From Ahrensia sp. (GTDB lineage Bacteria; Pseudomonadota; Alphaproteobacteria; Rhizobiales; Rhizobiaceae), in NCBI GenBank assembly GCA_002706335.1, contig PAKZ01000043.1, forward strand, positions 1-64,000: a DNA stretch of 64,000 bases, given 5' to 3'. The notes under the pieces were generated by a model. That model was not told the DNA's origin. It was given only the letters and a program-made list of their open reading frames with translations, and did not search any database. A program made the translations under genes and the position numbers. Within the stretch, counting starts at the first letter, position 1; each line of letters starts with the position of its first letter. Of this stretch, positions 1-7,595 are shown piece by piece.

Positions 1-59
1 CGGGCAAGCGCGCCGACAAAGCGGGCGCCCGCCGGACGGAAACCCGAAGGGCCGGGCAT

Positions 60-139
60 GTTTGCCCCGATGCCTTCGGGCTCCGGCTTGACCGTGCCCT
101 GGCACGGCCCGCGCCAGATCCCTCGATCTCGGGGCAAAC
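60..139. repeat. Nested inverted repeats, structured non-coding end of window
   Basis: An 11-bp perfect inverted repeat (GTTTGCCCCGA at 60-70 and TCGGGGCAAAC at 129-139) encloses a second perfect hairpin, CCGTGCC at 92-98 and GGCACGG at 101-107. No convincing gene is seen in 1-178. The element could be a structured RNA, a terminator region for a gene outside the window, or a palindromic intergenic repeat. There is no T-tract next to either hairpin, so a simple intrinsic terminator is not favoured. Confidence 0.4.
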
Positions 140-178
140 CTGCTCCGGCAGAATGCTTCTATCTGACCCTGAAAGGCT

Positions 179-1606
179 CTAGCCGAAGTCGAAGGCGCTG
201 ACGCCGGTGACCATCTCGTCGAGCCCGAGCGGCCGCGTGATCGGCGGTTCGGCGCGCGCGAGGCAGCCGGCCCTTTCGCAGACGCGGCAGGCCGGGCCGA
301 CCGGAACCTTCAGCGGATCGTCCTTCGGCCCGGCAAGCGCCGTTCCGTAGATGACCTGGTCGCGATGCGAGAGATCGCAGCCGAGAAGCAGCGCCGTGCG
401 GCGCGGCAATTCGTGGAACGCGCCCTGCGGCCCTTCCAGCGTTCGCGCGATGACGAGGAACTGCGCACCATCCGGCATTTCCACTGCCTCGACCGCGATA
501 TGGCCCGGCTGCGAGAACACGGAATGGACCGGCAGTTTCGGGCAGCCGCCGCCGAAACGCGCCTGCGGATAGCCGGTCGCACCGGCCGGGCGGAAGCGGT
601 TTCCGGCATGGTCGACCTCCAGCATGAAGAAGGGGATACCCGCCGCGCTCGGCCTTTGCAGCATGGTCAGCCGGTTGGCTGCCTGTTCAAAGGACACGTT
701 GAACCGTGAGCGCAGCACGTCGACATCGTATTTCGTCCGCTCACAGGCATTCAGGAAGGGCTGATAGGGCATCATCAGCGCGTGCGCCGCATAGCGGGCC
801 AGTTCGAACCGGGCGATGCGCCGCGCCTCGTCGCCGGAAAGCTTCAACGCCTTCACCTCGGCGTCGATGGCGACGCGCATGCGCAGCAATGCGGCTTCCA
901 TCGCGACTTCGCGCAACTGGTCATGCGACGAAAGCCGCTCGGAGATGAACAGGCGGTTGGAGTGGCGGTCATAGCGCCGGCGCCATTGCGGCATCGTCGC
1001 GACCGGCAGGACCTTCACGGCGATGCCGTGATCCGTGCGCAGCCAGGTCTTCAAGGCGCCGAGCAGGTCGTCGCCGGGCGCCAGAAGCTTGACGAAGGCC
1101 TCCGCCTCCTCCTCGATCGCCGCGTGGTGATTGGCGCGTTTCTCGAAGGCCTCGCGCGCCTCGTCGACCGGCAGCCGCGCGCCGGAAAGCCGCGTCTCGT
1201 GACCTTCGCGCGCCAGCAGGTCGGAAAGGTCCGTCAGCCGGTCCTGGCCCTCGCGATAGGCGCGGTAGAGCTTCAGCATCGCGGTCGCCACATTGGGCGC
1301 GGCATCCGACACCTCGACGAGCTCCTGGTCGCCCGGCAACTCGCCGACCAGAAGCGGATCGGCGAACATCTCCTTGAGCTGCGGCAGCATCGAGTCGCCG
1401 CCGGCCTGCAATTCCTCGAGGTCAATCTTGTAGACGGAGGCGAGCTTGAGCAGCAGCTGCACCGTCAGCGGCCGCTGGTTGCGCTCGATCAAGTTGAGAT
1501 AGGACGGCGAGATGCCCAGTTCCGCGGCCATGGCGGTTTGCGTCAGGCCGGCGTTGTTGCGGATGCGCCGGACACGCGGCCCCGCGAAGATCTTTTGTTC
1601 GCTCAT
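179..1606 (-). CDS. XRE-family regulator with IrrE-like and DUF2083-type C-terminal domains (short-chain fatty acyl regulator family)
   Basis: This 475-residue cytoplasmic regulator has an N-terminal helix-turn-helix of the XRE type at about residues 8-65, with the typical LTQTAMAAELGISPSYLNLI core. A long middle region follows that resembles the IrrE/ImmA peptidase fold, but its HExxH zinc motif is degenerate (ELARYAAH). The C-terminal part carries a CxxCxxxxC cluster (CRVCERAGC) near residue 440. Size and domain order match the RamB/ScfR-like family, which controls acetate, propionate or glyoxylate genes in actinobacteria and alphaproteobacteria. The specific target here is not visible. Four TTTACA-type repeats in its divergent promoter region suggest autoregulation and control of the neighbouring small gene. 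Confidence 0.85.
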   Translation of the reverse strand: MSEQKIFAGPRVRRIRNNAGLTQTAMAAELGISPSYLNLIERNQRPLTVQLLLKLASVYKIDLEELQAGGDSMLPQLKEMFADPLLVGELPGDQELVEVSDAAPNVATAMLKLYRAYREGQDRLTDLSDLLAREGHETRLSGARLPVDEAREAFEKRANHHAAIEEEAEAFVKLLAPGDDLLGALKTWLRTDHGIAVKVLPVATMPQWRRRYDRHSNRLFISERLSSHDQLREVAMEAALLRMRVAIDAEVKALKLSGDEARRIARFELARYAAHALMMPYQPFLNACERTKYDVDVLRSRFNVSFEQAANRLTMLQRPSAAGIPFFMLEVDHAGNRFRPAGATGYPQARFGGGCPKLPVHSVFSQPGHIAVEAVEMPDGAQFLVIARTLEGPQGAFHELPRRTALLLGCDLSHRDQVIYGTALAGPKDDPLKVPVGPACRVCERAGCLARAEPPITRPLGLDEMVTGVSAFDFG

Positions 1607-1620
1607 GGGATTGTCGAAAT

Positions 1621-1866
1621 CTTTACAGTCGGCGCCCGCAGGCTCGACGCCGAGTATTTTACAATTTTTACAAATTCACAAGCCGATTCTGTCGTCCCGA
1701 TGACAAGGCGACGCGATATTTCGGCCTGTAGCGACGGTTTTTCGTGCGTATTGCGCGGCGCAATGTCAAGTTGGTCACAAGAGCCCCGCGACGAAGGCGA
1801 CCGAGTTGCGGATATCGATGAGAACGAAATGCCCCGGCAGGGGCGCAATAACAGAACTTTACAAAA
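1621..1866. promoter_or_regulatory. Divergent promoter region with four TTTACAA-type repeats
   Basis: The spacer between the XRE regulator and the small divergent gene carries CTTTACAG at 1621-1628, TTTTACAA at 1657-1664 and again at 1666-1673, and CTTTACAAAA at 1857-1866. One lies 15 bp from the regulator's start and one about 23 bp from the small gene's start. AT-rich direct repeats of this kind next to an XRE gene are typical operator material. That the neighbouring regulator binds them is an inference. Confidence 0.4.
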
Positions 1867-1888
1867 CGGCGCAGTCCGGGAGATCAAG

Positions 1889-2137
1889 ATGAACGCGCAT
1901 GACAGACCGAAGACCCACGTCAAGGAACGGGCCGAAGAACAGTCCTCTTCCATGAGCACCGATCAGCAGGCCGCGATCCGCATGCTGGCAAACGATCTGC
2001 ACCGGCTGAACCAGTCGGTCATGCGTGCCGTCGAGGCGGGCGTATCGGTCGAGCTGATCCGCTCCGCGCGCCATCACGGCGGCGACGGCACCTGGGGCGA
2101 CTTGCTGATCCCGGTCATCGTCACAAAGGGCGAGTGA
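1889..2137 (+). CDS. Conserved-looking hypothetical protein, 82 aa
   Basis: The start is chosen by a good ribosome binding site, GGGAGAT about 7 bases upstream of the ATG. The product is small, hydrophilic and soluble-looking: a charged N-terminus of about 25 residues, a predicted helix (residues 25-58), and a C-terminal stretch rich in His, Gly and Asp that ends in hydrophobic residues. There is no signal peptide or membrane segment. I do not recognise the family. It is divergent from the XRE regulator, shares its promoter region, and is followed at once by a strong terminator, so it is probably a single-gene unit regulated by that neighbour. Confidence 0.65.
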   Translation: MNAHDRPKTHVKERAEEQSSSMSTDQQAAIRMLANDLHRLNQSVMRAVEAGVSVELIRSARHHGGDGTWGDLLIPVIVTKGE

Positions 2138-2164
2138 TCGCCGCACCGATCCGATCGGCTGAAG

Positions 2165-2197
2165 GCCTCCGGTGATTCGATCCCCGGAGGCTTTTTT
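2165..2197 (+). terminator. Rho-independent terminator after the 82-aa gene
   Basis: The stem GCCTCCGG at 2165-2172 pairs with CCGGAGGC at 2184-2191 and is followed by six T residues. It lies 27 bp past the stop codon of the small gene. Confidence 0.9.
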
Positions 2198-2432
2198 GCT
2201 TACGGACGCTATCCGCACGGCGCGACCGAGGGCCCGGATCTCACATTATCTTACGTCAGCCGGTTGTCTGTGTGTTGATATCCCGACCTCGAAACGGCGA
2301 TTGATGGCGCTGTATTAATTAATATTTTCCAGAAATTGCACGGTCTGCGCAAACGGCGAAGGCACCATTTTCGGTCTATGGACGACTGCAACTTCCTTTA
2401 GGCTTCCAAATATTCGGGTAAGCGTTACAATC

Positions 2433-2448
2433 CCCCCATATGAGGGGG
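2433..2448. promoter_or_regulatory. CCCCC/GGGGG palindrome upstream of luxR
   Basis: CCCCC-ATATGA-GGGGG forms a 16-bp dyad about 80 bp upstream of the first luxR start. The 330-bp space 2198-2526 otherwise holds AT-rich, promoter-like sequence and no gene. A G/C-armed dyad with an AT-rich centre is a plausible site for a LuxR-type dimer or another regulator. Its function is inferred only from position and symmetry. Confidence 0.4.
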
Positions 2449-2526
2449 TTGAGCGAAACTCACCTGTCAGCGAGGTGACGATCGCCATCGGCGCCCAAGT
2501 AAAAGAAAAAGAATCAGTGGCCTTCG

Positions 2527-3246
2527 ATGGAAGATAAAAACGATCTACTGAAGGTCGCCTACGAGGCTGTAGAGAATTCGGGCGATGTCCAGGAGGCTAT
2601 CACTCGGATCCGTGATCTCTATGGCCTTCATCATTGCGTTTTTCATCTCGGCCAGACGCATGTCGATACGCTCGACAGGCCATTCGTGAAGACGACCTAT
2701 CCGGATGCCTGGGTGTCGCGTTATCTGCTCAAGGGCTACGTGACTGTAGACCCGGTCGCCCGGGAAGGCTTTCTGCGCATGCTGCCCTTCAACTGGCAGG
2801 ACCTCGAATATGGCGAGGAGCAAGCGGAGATGATGCGGGACGCCGTCCAGTATGATGTCGGCACCAGTGGCTATTCGATCCCCGTTGTCGATCGGCAGGC
2901 ACGCCGTTCGCTGTTTTCAATCACCTCCACACTTGGCGGTGACGAATGGAAGGATTTTATCGAGATGAACGGTCCCGAACTTCAGGAAGTCGCACACCGG
3001 GTCCATCGGCGGGCGCTCGAGGAGATCTTCGGCGAAGTCGATCCGATGCCGCCGCTCGGTCCGCGTGAGATCGAGTGCCTCACCTGGACCGCTCGCGGCA
3101 AGGAATATACCGTGATCGCGGACATTCTCGGCCTTTCCGGCCACACGGTCCGCGGTTACCTCAAGAGCGCGCGTTTCAAGCTTGAATGCGCGACCCTCCC
3201 GCAAGCGGTCGCCAAGGCCGTGGCGCTGAAGATCATCACACCCTGA
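2527..3246 (+). CDS. luxR: LuxR-family quorum-sensing regulator, acyl-homoserine-lactone binding
   Basis: The 239-residue protein has an N-terminal autoinducer-binding domain (about 20-165) and a C-terminal GerE-type helix-turn-helix (about 175-235). The residues that contact acyl-homoserine lactone in TraR/LasR are recognisable: W and Y in WVSRY, DP in TVDP, W in FNWQD and G in VGTSGY. The DNA-binding half contains the usual E-x-x-CL-x-W and TV-x-x-Y-L-x-x-A patterns. It lies directly upstream of a luxI gene, as in classic R-I pairs, so it is most likely the receptor of the signal made next door. The ribosome binding site of the chosen start is weak. Confidence 0.9.
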   Translation: MEDKNDLLKVAYEAVENSGDVQEAITRIRDLYGLHHCVFHLGQTHVDTLDRPFVKTTYPDAWVSRYLLKGYVTVDPVAREGFLRMLPFNWQDLEYGEEQAEMMRDAVQYDVGTSGYSIPVVDRQARRSLFSITSTLGGDEWKDFIEMNGPELQEVAHRVHRRALEEIFGEVDPMPPLGPREIECLTWTARGKEYTVIADILGLSGHTVRGYLKSARFKLECATLPQAVAKAVALKIITP

Positions 3247-3278
3247 CGCTGGTTGCGCGCCGTCACCCGGCGGCCGCC

Positions 3279-3300
3279 TTCCAGGAATATTCTCCTGAAA
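3279..3300. promoter_or_regulatory. lux-box-like inverted repeat between luxR and luxI
   Basis: CAGGA-ATATTC-TCCTG (3282-3297) is a dyad with 5-bp arms and a 6-bp spacer, flanked by TT and AA that extend the symmetry to about 20 bp. Size and arm spacing are like known lux/las boxes. It starts 33 bp after the luxR stop and about 170 bp before luxI. It could serve the luxI promoter. A weak transcription stop is less likely because no T-tract follows. Confidence 0.5.
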
Positions 3301-3383
3301 TTTGCCCAAATCGCTGATTCTGTTCAGCCTTGGCACACATCCATATACGCCTCGCTAACCCTCGCGGGACCGATCCCCCCAGA

Positions 3384-3395
3384 TGGGCCGGCCCA
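3384..3395. promoter_or_regulatory. 12-bp perfect palindrome upstream of luxI
   Basis: TGGGCCGGCCCA lies 73 bp upstream of the luxI start. A CCCAGATGG direct repeat overlaps it. It may be a regulator site or an mRNA leader hairpin. Only the symmetry and position support it. Confidence 0.3.
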
Positions 3396-3468
3396 GATGG
3401 CGGAATTGTGAGATTTTGCCTGCCTTTCATACTGGCCCCATTGTTCAACCAGACATCGGGGCCCGCAA

Positions 3469-4170
3469 ATGTTCTTTCTTATTCAGGCAACGGACTACAA
3501 TCGTCACCGCCATCTCCTCGACCAGATGTACCGGTTGCGAAAGCGCGTCTTCCATGACGAGCTCGAGTGGGACGTGCCGGTTTTCGGCGATCACAAACGC
3601 GACAGCTATGACGATATGAAGCCGGCCTATCTTCTGTGGACCGACGAGCAGAAGACGACGCTCTACGGTTCGCTGCGGCTGTTGCCGACCACCGGCCCGA
3701 CGCTTCTCAACGACGTATTCCGCAAGACCTATCCAAAGGATGTCGACCTGTGTCATCCGACGATCTGGGAAGGCACGCGCATGTGCATCGATGCCGAGGA
3801 GATCGCCTCCGATATGCCGGAGATCGACCCCCAGGACGCCATGTGCATGATGCTTATGGCACTTGCCGAATGCGCACTCGACAATTCCATCCACACGCTG
3901 GTTTCCAACTACGAGCCGCATATGAAGCGCATTTACAACCGCGCCGGCGCGCCGCTCAACGAGATCGGCAAGGCCGACGGATTCGGCCGCCGTCCGGTCT
4001 GTTGCGGCCTTTTCGAGGTCAGCCGTCGCACGATCGAGGCGATGCGCGAAAAGACAGGCCACACCGGGATATATGCGCGTGACGGCGCCAGAAGGCCTGC
4101 GGCGCCGAAGAGGGCATGGATTCCTGGCGCATCGTCCAGTGAACGCGTAAACTGGGTAGGTGCAGCATGA
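3469..4170 (+). CDS. luxI: LuxI-family acyl-homoserine-lactone synthase
   Basis: This 233-residue enzyme would make an N-acyl-homoserine lactone from S-adenosylmethionine and an acyl-carrier-protein thioester. The family signatures are in order: RKRVFHDELEW (Arg, Phe and Trp of the SAM pocket), DSYDD, GSLRLLPTTGPTLLNDVF and WEGTRMCID (Glu and Arg of the active site). The last 30 or so residues form a basic tail beyond the usual domain. Acyl chain length cannot be read from the sequence. It is transcribed in the same direction as the upstream luxR, and its stop codon overlaps the next gene's ATG (ATGA), implying translational coupling. Confidence 0.95.
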   Translation: MFFLIQATDYNRHRHLLDQMYRLRKRVFHDELEWDVPVFGDHKRDSYDDMKPAYLLWTDEQKTTLYGSLRLLPTTGPTLLNDVFRKTYPKDVDLCHPTIWEGTRMCIDAEEIASDMPEIDPQDAMCMMLMALAECALDNSIHTLVSNYEPHMKRIYNRAGAPLNEIGKADGFGRRPVCCGLFEVSRRTIEAMREKTGHTGIYARDGARRPAAPKRAWIPGASSSERVNWVGAA

Positions 4171-4865
4171 CTTACGCGGTTAGACCAATGTCCACGCCCC
4201 TCACCATGCGGGAAATCGCCCCGCACTGGATGGCTCAGTCGCCCGGTCATGAAGAACTGACCGGATCCCTGGAAACGCTGTGCGAGCGTTTCGGCGGAAC
4301 CGGCGTCGTGCTCTTTCGTATCCGTGCCGGCGAAACGCCAGCCAAGGCCACGATCATTGTATCCAGCGGTGTCGAGGATCAACTGCGCGATGCTGTCGGC
4401 GAACGATCGACCGCCGCGATCGTCAGGAAGGAGGGCAATGAAGTCCTGCCGCAGATGCTTCCGGCATGGCGGGTCGGCGGGGCCTCCGCCTTTATCTATG
4501 CCTTCCCCGGATGTGCGCGGGCCCACGGTCAGCTTGTGACCGCGGTTCTCGCTGTCGAACAGAAATCCTTCACCGAGATCGCTGAGGCATATCTGGCGGC
4601 GCGATGCATCATGGAAGGTCTGGACGAGAAGCCGGACGTCCTTGCGGTGACGGGGGACCAGCCGCGCATTACGGTGCGGGAGCAGTCCTGCCTCGCCTGG
4701 ACGGCCGAGGGCAAGACATCCGAGGAGATCGGCATCATCCTCGAGCTGTCGCCCCATACCGTGAACCATTATCTCGGCAGCGCCGCACGCAAGCTCGGCG
4801 CCACCAACCGGATGCATGCCGTCGCAAAAGCGCTGCGTCTCGGTTTGATCGAACGGCCGGTCTGA
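4167..4865 (+). CDS. Second LuxR-type regulator without a recognisable AHL pocket
   Basis: The 232-residue protein ends in a clear LuxR/GerE helix-turn-helix (about 165-230; REQSCLAWTAEGKTSEEIG, then SPHTVNHYL). Its N-terminal half does not show the W-Y-D-P-W-G set that binds acyl-homoserine lactones and looks more like the sensor halves of VisN/VisR-type regulators. The ATG overlaps the luxI stop by 4 bp, so the two proteins should be made together. It may be a modulator of the quorum response rather than a receptor. The role is inferred from context. A strong terminator follows. Confidence 0.8.
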   Translation: MTYAVRPMSTPLTMREIAPHWMAQSPGHEELTGSLETLCERFGGTGVVLFRIRAGETPAKATIIVSSGVEDQLRDAVGERSTAAIVRKEGNEVLPQMLPAWRVGGASAFIYAFPGCARAHGQLVTAVLAVEQKSFTEIAEAYLAARCIMEGLDEKPDVLAVTGDQPRITVREQSCLAWTAEGKTSEEIGIILELSPHTVNHYLGSAARKLGATNRMHAVAKALRLGLIERPV

Positions 4866-4886
4866 CCGTCGAACGAATGCTGGAAG

Positions 4887-4909
4887 CGGGCCCGAGAGGG
4901 CCCGTTTTT
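4887..4909 (+). terminator. Rho-independent terminator of the luxR-luxI-luxR operon
   Basis: CGGGCCC (4887-4893), a GAGA tetraloop and GGGCCCG (4898-4904) are followed by TTTTT. It closes the quorum-sensing operon before the glycosyltransferase gene. Confidence 0.9.
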
Positions 4910-5007
4910 CGTTGTCATGCAGCCGACAACGATCGTACCGGTGCGCGATCGGTCCACGATTCGCCGCAATTGCCGCGATCTATCGCGATAGCGCAGGGGT
5001 TTCCGCA

Positions 5008-6426
5008 ATGTGGGCGCAATCGCGCGGACAGAAACATACACACTGGTTTGTGCCTGTCGCGCTCATGCTGATCGCGGCCGTGGCCGCGACATTGCGCTTC
5101 TGGGATCTCGGCCACCGCAGCCTGTGGATCGACGAGGCCTATTCCTGGTTCCAGGCAAACGGCACCTTTGCCGAGGTCTTCACGCGCACGGCATCCGACA
5201 ACTATCCGCCGCTGCATAACATGGTCCTTTGGGCCGTGAGCGGCGTCTTCGGGGACTCGGAAACAGCGTTGCGCGCGCCCTCGGCAGTTTTCGCGACGCT
5301 GAATGTAGTTGCGGTTTTCCTGCTGGGATGCCGGTTGGCCGGGCCGGCCGCCGGCCTTTTGGCGGCCCTCCTTCTGGCTCTGTCTCCCATCGAGATAGAG
5401 CAGGCCCACCAGGTGCGCATGTATGCGATGTTCTCGCTGGCAGCTACGCTGCATCTTTGGGCGATGCTGGGATTCCTTGAACGGCCATCCATGCGCCGGG
5501 CATGGCTTTGCGCCGTCACGGGCACGGTGGTGCTCTATTCCCATCTCTACGGCACGTTCCTGTTTGCGGCGTCGGCGGTCACGCTCACAGCAATCCTGCT
5601 CGCGCGTGGCTGGCCTGCGCGCGGGGCGCTGCTGCGCCTGATCGCTACCCAGTCGGTCGCCGCGATCATATTCCTGCCCTGGCTCGTGGTTCTGGCCCGA
5701 CGGGCGATGACTGTGGTTGACGGCTCGTTCTGGATCCCGCTGCCGGACGCGGGATATCTCCTGGAAAACACGTTGCGCGTCATCCCGGCCCCGGCCGCGA
5801 TCCTGATCCTGTTGGCCCTGGCGGCATGGATTGTCCTGCACTCGCGCCGGCGGGAAGGCGGTGCCGCCATCCTGCTCATGCTGTTGGCCATCCTTGGCCC
5901 CCTGGCCATCGCGCTGGCGCTGTCCTTCGCGGTGAAACCGATCCTGATCGACCGCTACATGATCTTCGCCGGGCCTCTTGCCTTCGCGCTAGGCGCCGCG
6001 GCGCTGGTGCGGTTACCGGTCCCGCAACTGCTTCAGGCCGCAGCAGTGCTGGCCGTCGCCGGCTTTATGCTTCTTCCCGCGCGCGCCGCCGTATCCTTCG
6101 ATCCACCCTGGTTCAGCGATTGGCGCGCGCTCGTCGCGGGCCAGAAAAGCATGATGCGCGAGGGCGACAGCACGGTGGTCTTCCCCCCAAATGCCGTCCA
6201 CGCCTATAGATATTATGCCGGGCCGGTGGAACTTGCCGCCGACTTGCAGACGCCCGAGGAAATAGTTCGTCCTCTGCAGTTCGAAACGCGGTTGTGGATC
6301 GTTCAGCGCCTCACACAGCCGGGGCTCGGCGACGAAATTGTGGCCGCCTATCTGGCCGCGGGCCACCGGCTGGTCGGCCGCTACGACTTCAAGAACTGCA
6401 GTCTCATCCTGTTTTCGCACCAGTAG
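5008..6426 (+). CDS. Polytopic membrane glycosyltransferase, GT39/ArnT-like (PMT_2 domain)
   Basis: About 472 residues with around ten hydrophobic segments. The first periplasmic loop contains LWIDEAYSW followed by NYPPLHNMVLW, the acidic and PP-L motifs of polyprenyl-phosphate-sugar-dependent transferases of the PMT/ArnT clan. Such enzymes move a sugar from an undecaprenyl carrier to lipid or protein on the outer face of the inner membrane; the acceptor is unknown. The ATG at 5008 was preferred over one 32 codons upstream because AGGGG lies just before it and the upstream start runs into the terminator. It is separated from the quorum operon by that terminator. Confidence 0.8.
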   Translation: MWAQSRGQKHTHWFVPVALMLIAAVAATLRFWDLGHRSLWIDEAYSWFQANGTFAEVFTRTASDNYPPLHNMVLWAVSGVFGDSETALRAPSAVFATLNVVAVFLLGCRLAGPAAGLLAALLLALSPIEIEQAHQVRMYAMFSLAATLHLWAMLGFLERPSMRRAWLCAVTGTVVLYSHLYGTFLFAASAVTLTAILLARGWPARGALLRLIATQSVAAIIFLPWLVVLARRAMTVVDGSFWIPLPDAGYLLENTLRVIPAPAAILILLALAAWIVLHSRRREGGAAILLMLLAILGPLAIALALSFAVKPILIDRYMIFAGPLAFALGAAALVRLPVPQLLQAAAVLAVAGFMLLPARAAVSFDPPWFSDWRALVAGQKSMMREGDSTVVFPPNAVHAYRYYAGPVELAADLQTPEEIVRPLQFETRLWIVQRLTQPGLGDEIVAAYLAAGHRLVGRYDFKNCSLILFSHQ

Positions 6427-7509
6427 TCACGCGATCACCTCGTCGACCGGGCGACGCAGCGACCACGGCATGGGCTCCGCATGGCCGAACCGCAGGATCA
6501 TGTCCGGCGAGAGGCTGTCGTCGCCAAGCCAGCGCCCGAATTCCAGGCGTTTTTCGGGCACTTCCAGCGGCTGATTGATGAATGCGTGGCGGATGCCGAG
6601 CGCGGTGGCCGCGAGCGCGAAACGTTGGCACGCCATGCCCGCCTCGACCCAGTGCGGCTTGTCGTTGGCATCCGAGACGACGATGGCGAGCCCTGCTGAG
6701 GAGCGAATCCAGGCGGCATATCTGTCATTTTCGCCCTTCGCCGTGAACACGAAATCGAAAAGCAGCCTGCCGAGCCAGTCGGGCAGGGTCGGATTGCCGG
6801 AGCAAGCGGAATAAAGGCCGTCGCGTGCCTCGACCGCCCTGCGTGGGCTGAAGCGCAGCCATTGCTTCAGTTCGGCGCGAAAGGCGGGGTCTTCGACCTG
6901 TGCCGTGTTGGCGGCGACGACCATTTCCAGCACCTCCTCGATCTTCTTCGGATCGGTGACGATCAGAACCCGTGCGCCGGAGAGCGCCGCCGCTTTTTCG
7001 ATGCTCGCAAGGTCGTCCGTCTCCACGGCGCGACCGTCATAGAGGGAGCGGGTGCACTGGCGCTTCGTTATCGCGTCGAACAGCGGATCGCGCACAGTCC
7101 GACTGCTGCCAAGATCGATCATCACCCCGCCTTCGTTCCGATCCGAATAAGCGACCGCCGCAGGTTTGCCTGCCGCTCCTGCCGCCAGGGCCAGATTTTC
7201 CGCTGCGCAGCCGAGACTGGCGAAGACGTGATGGTGGTTCGCATCCACCACCGGTGTCTCACGCGTGAAGTCCGGCGCGATGGATATCGCGCTCCCGTCT
7301 TGTGCGAATAGCCAGGGCTGCGTGTTGTGGCTGTTGGCCGCCAGCGTGGCGTAACCGGCTAATGTTTGCAGATCGTCCGCTGGTGTCAGCGATTCCCGGA
7401 TCGAGGCTGCCAATCCATCGTAATCCGGTCCTGGCGAAAGAGCCCACAGAGCCGCCCCGCCGGTCGCGGCCATGCCGGCGCCGATCAGGACATTACGGCG
7501 ATTGATCAT
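6427..7509 (-). CDS. Acg-family nitroreductase-like protein with Tat-type signal
   Basis: The 360-residue protein begins with NRRNVLIGAG and a hydrophobic stretch, a likely twin-arginine signal or anchor. The rest resembles the Acg family, a divergent FMN-binding nitroreductase group made of two half-domains. Recognisable points are the SHNTQPW segment near residue 60 and the late Pro- and Leu-rich region ending RFGHAEPMPWS. The Acg protein of mycobacteria is thought to sequester flavin rather than reduce substrates, so enzymatic activity should not be assumed. It converges with the glycosyltransferase, only a base apart, and is separated from the minus-strand c-di-GMP gene upstream by 86 bp. 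Confidence 0.75.
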   Translation of the reverse strand: MINRRNVLIGAGMAATGGAALWALSPGPDYDGLAASIRESLTPADDLQTLAGYATLAANSHNTQPWLFAQDGSAISIAPDFTRETPVVDANHHHVFASLGCAAENLALAAGAAGKPAAVAYSDRNEGGVMIDLGSSRTVRDPLFDAITKRQCTRSLYDGRAVETDDLASIEKAAALSGARVLIVTDPKKIEEVLEMVVAANTAQVEDPAFRAELKQWLRFSPRRAVEARDGLYSACSGNPTLPDWLGRLLFDFVFTAKGENDRYAAWIRSSAGLAIVVSDANDKPHWVEAGMACQRFALAATALGIRHAFINQPLEVPEKRLEFGRWLGDDSLSPDMILRFGHAEPMPWSLRRPVDEVIA

Positions 7510-7595
7510 GAGAACGGCCCCGTGGTGGCTTGATGCAGCAAGGATCGGCCATCCCGTTCCGTTGATCCTTGATGCCGGTCAATCGCGGCCCGATG

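Noticed and set aside
169-181. 13-mer CTGAAAGGCTCTA also found at 57416-57428
   Set aside because: Too short and without flanking similarity; treated as coincidence.
782-2137. 451-residue plus-strand frame over the XRE regulator
   Set aside because: Antisense to a well recognised gene, with shadow-type composition; only its last 82 codons (1889-2137) form a plausible gene with its own RBS.
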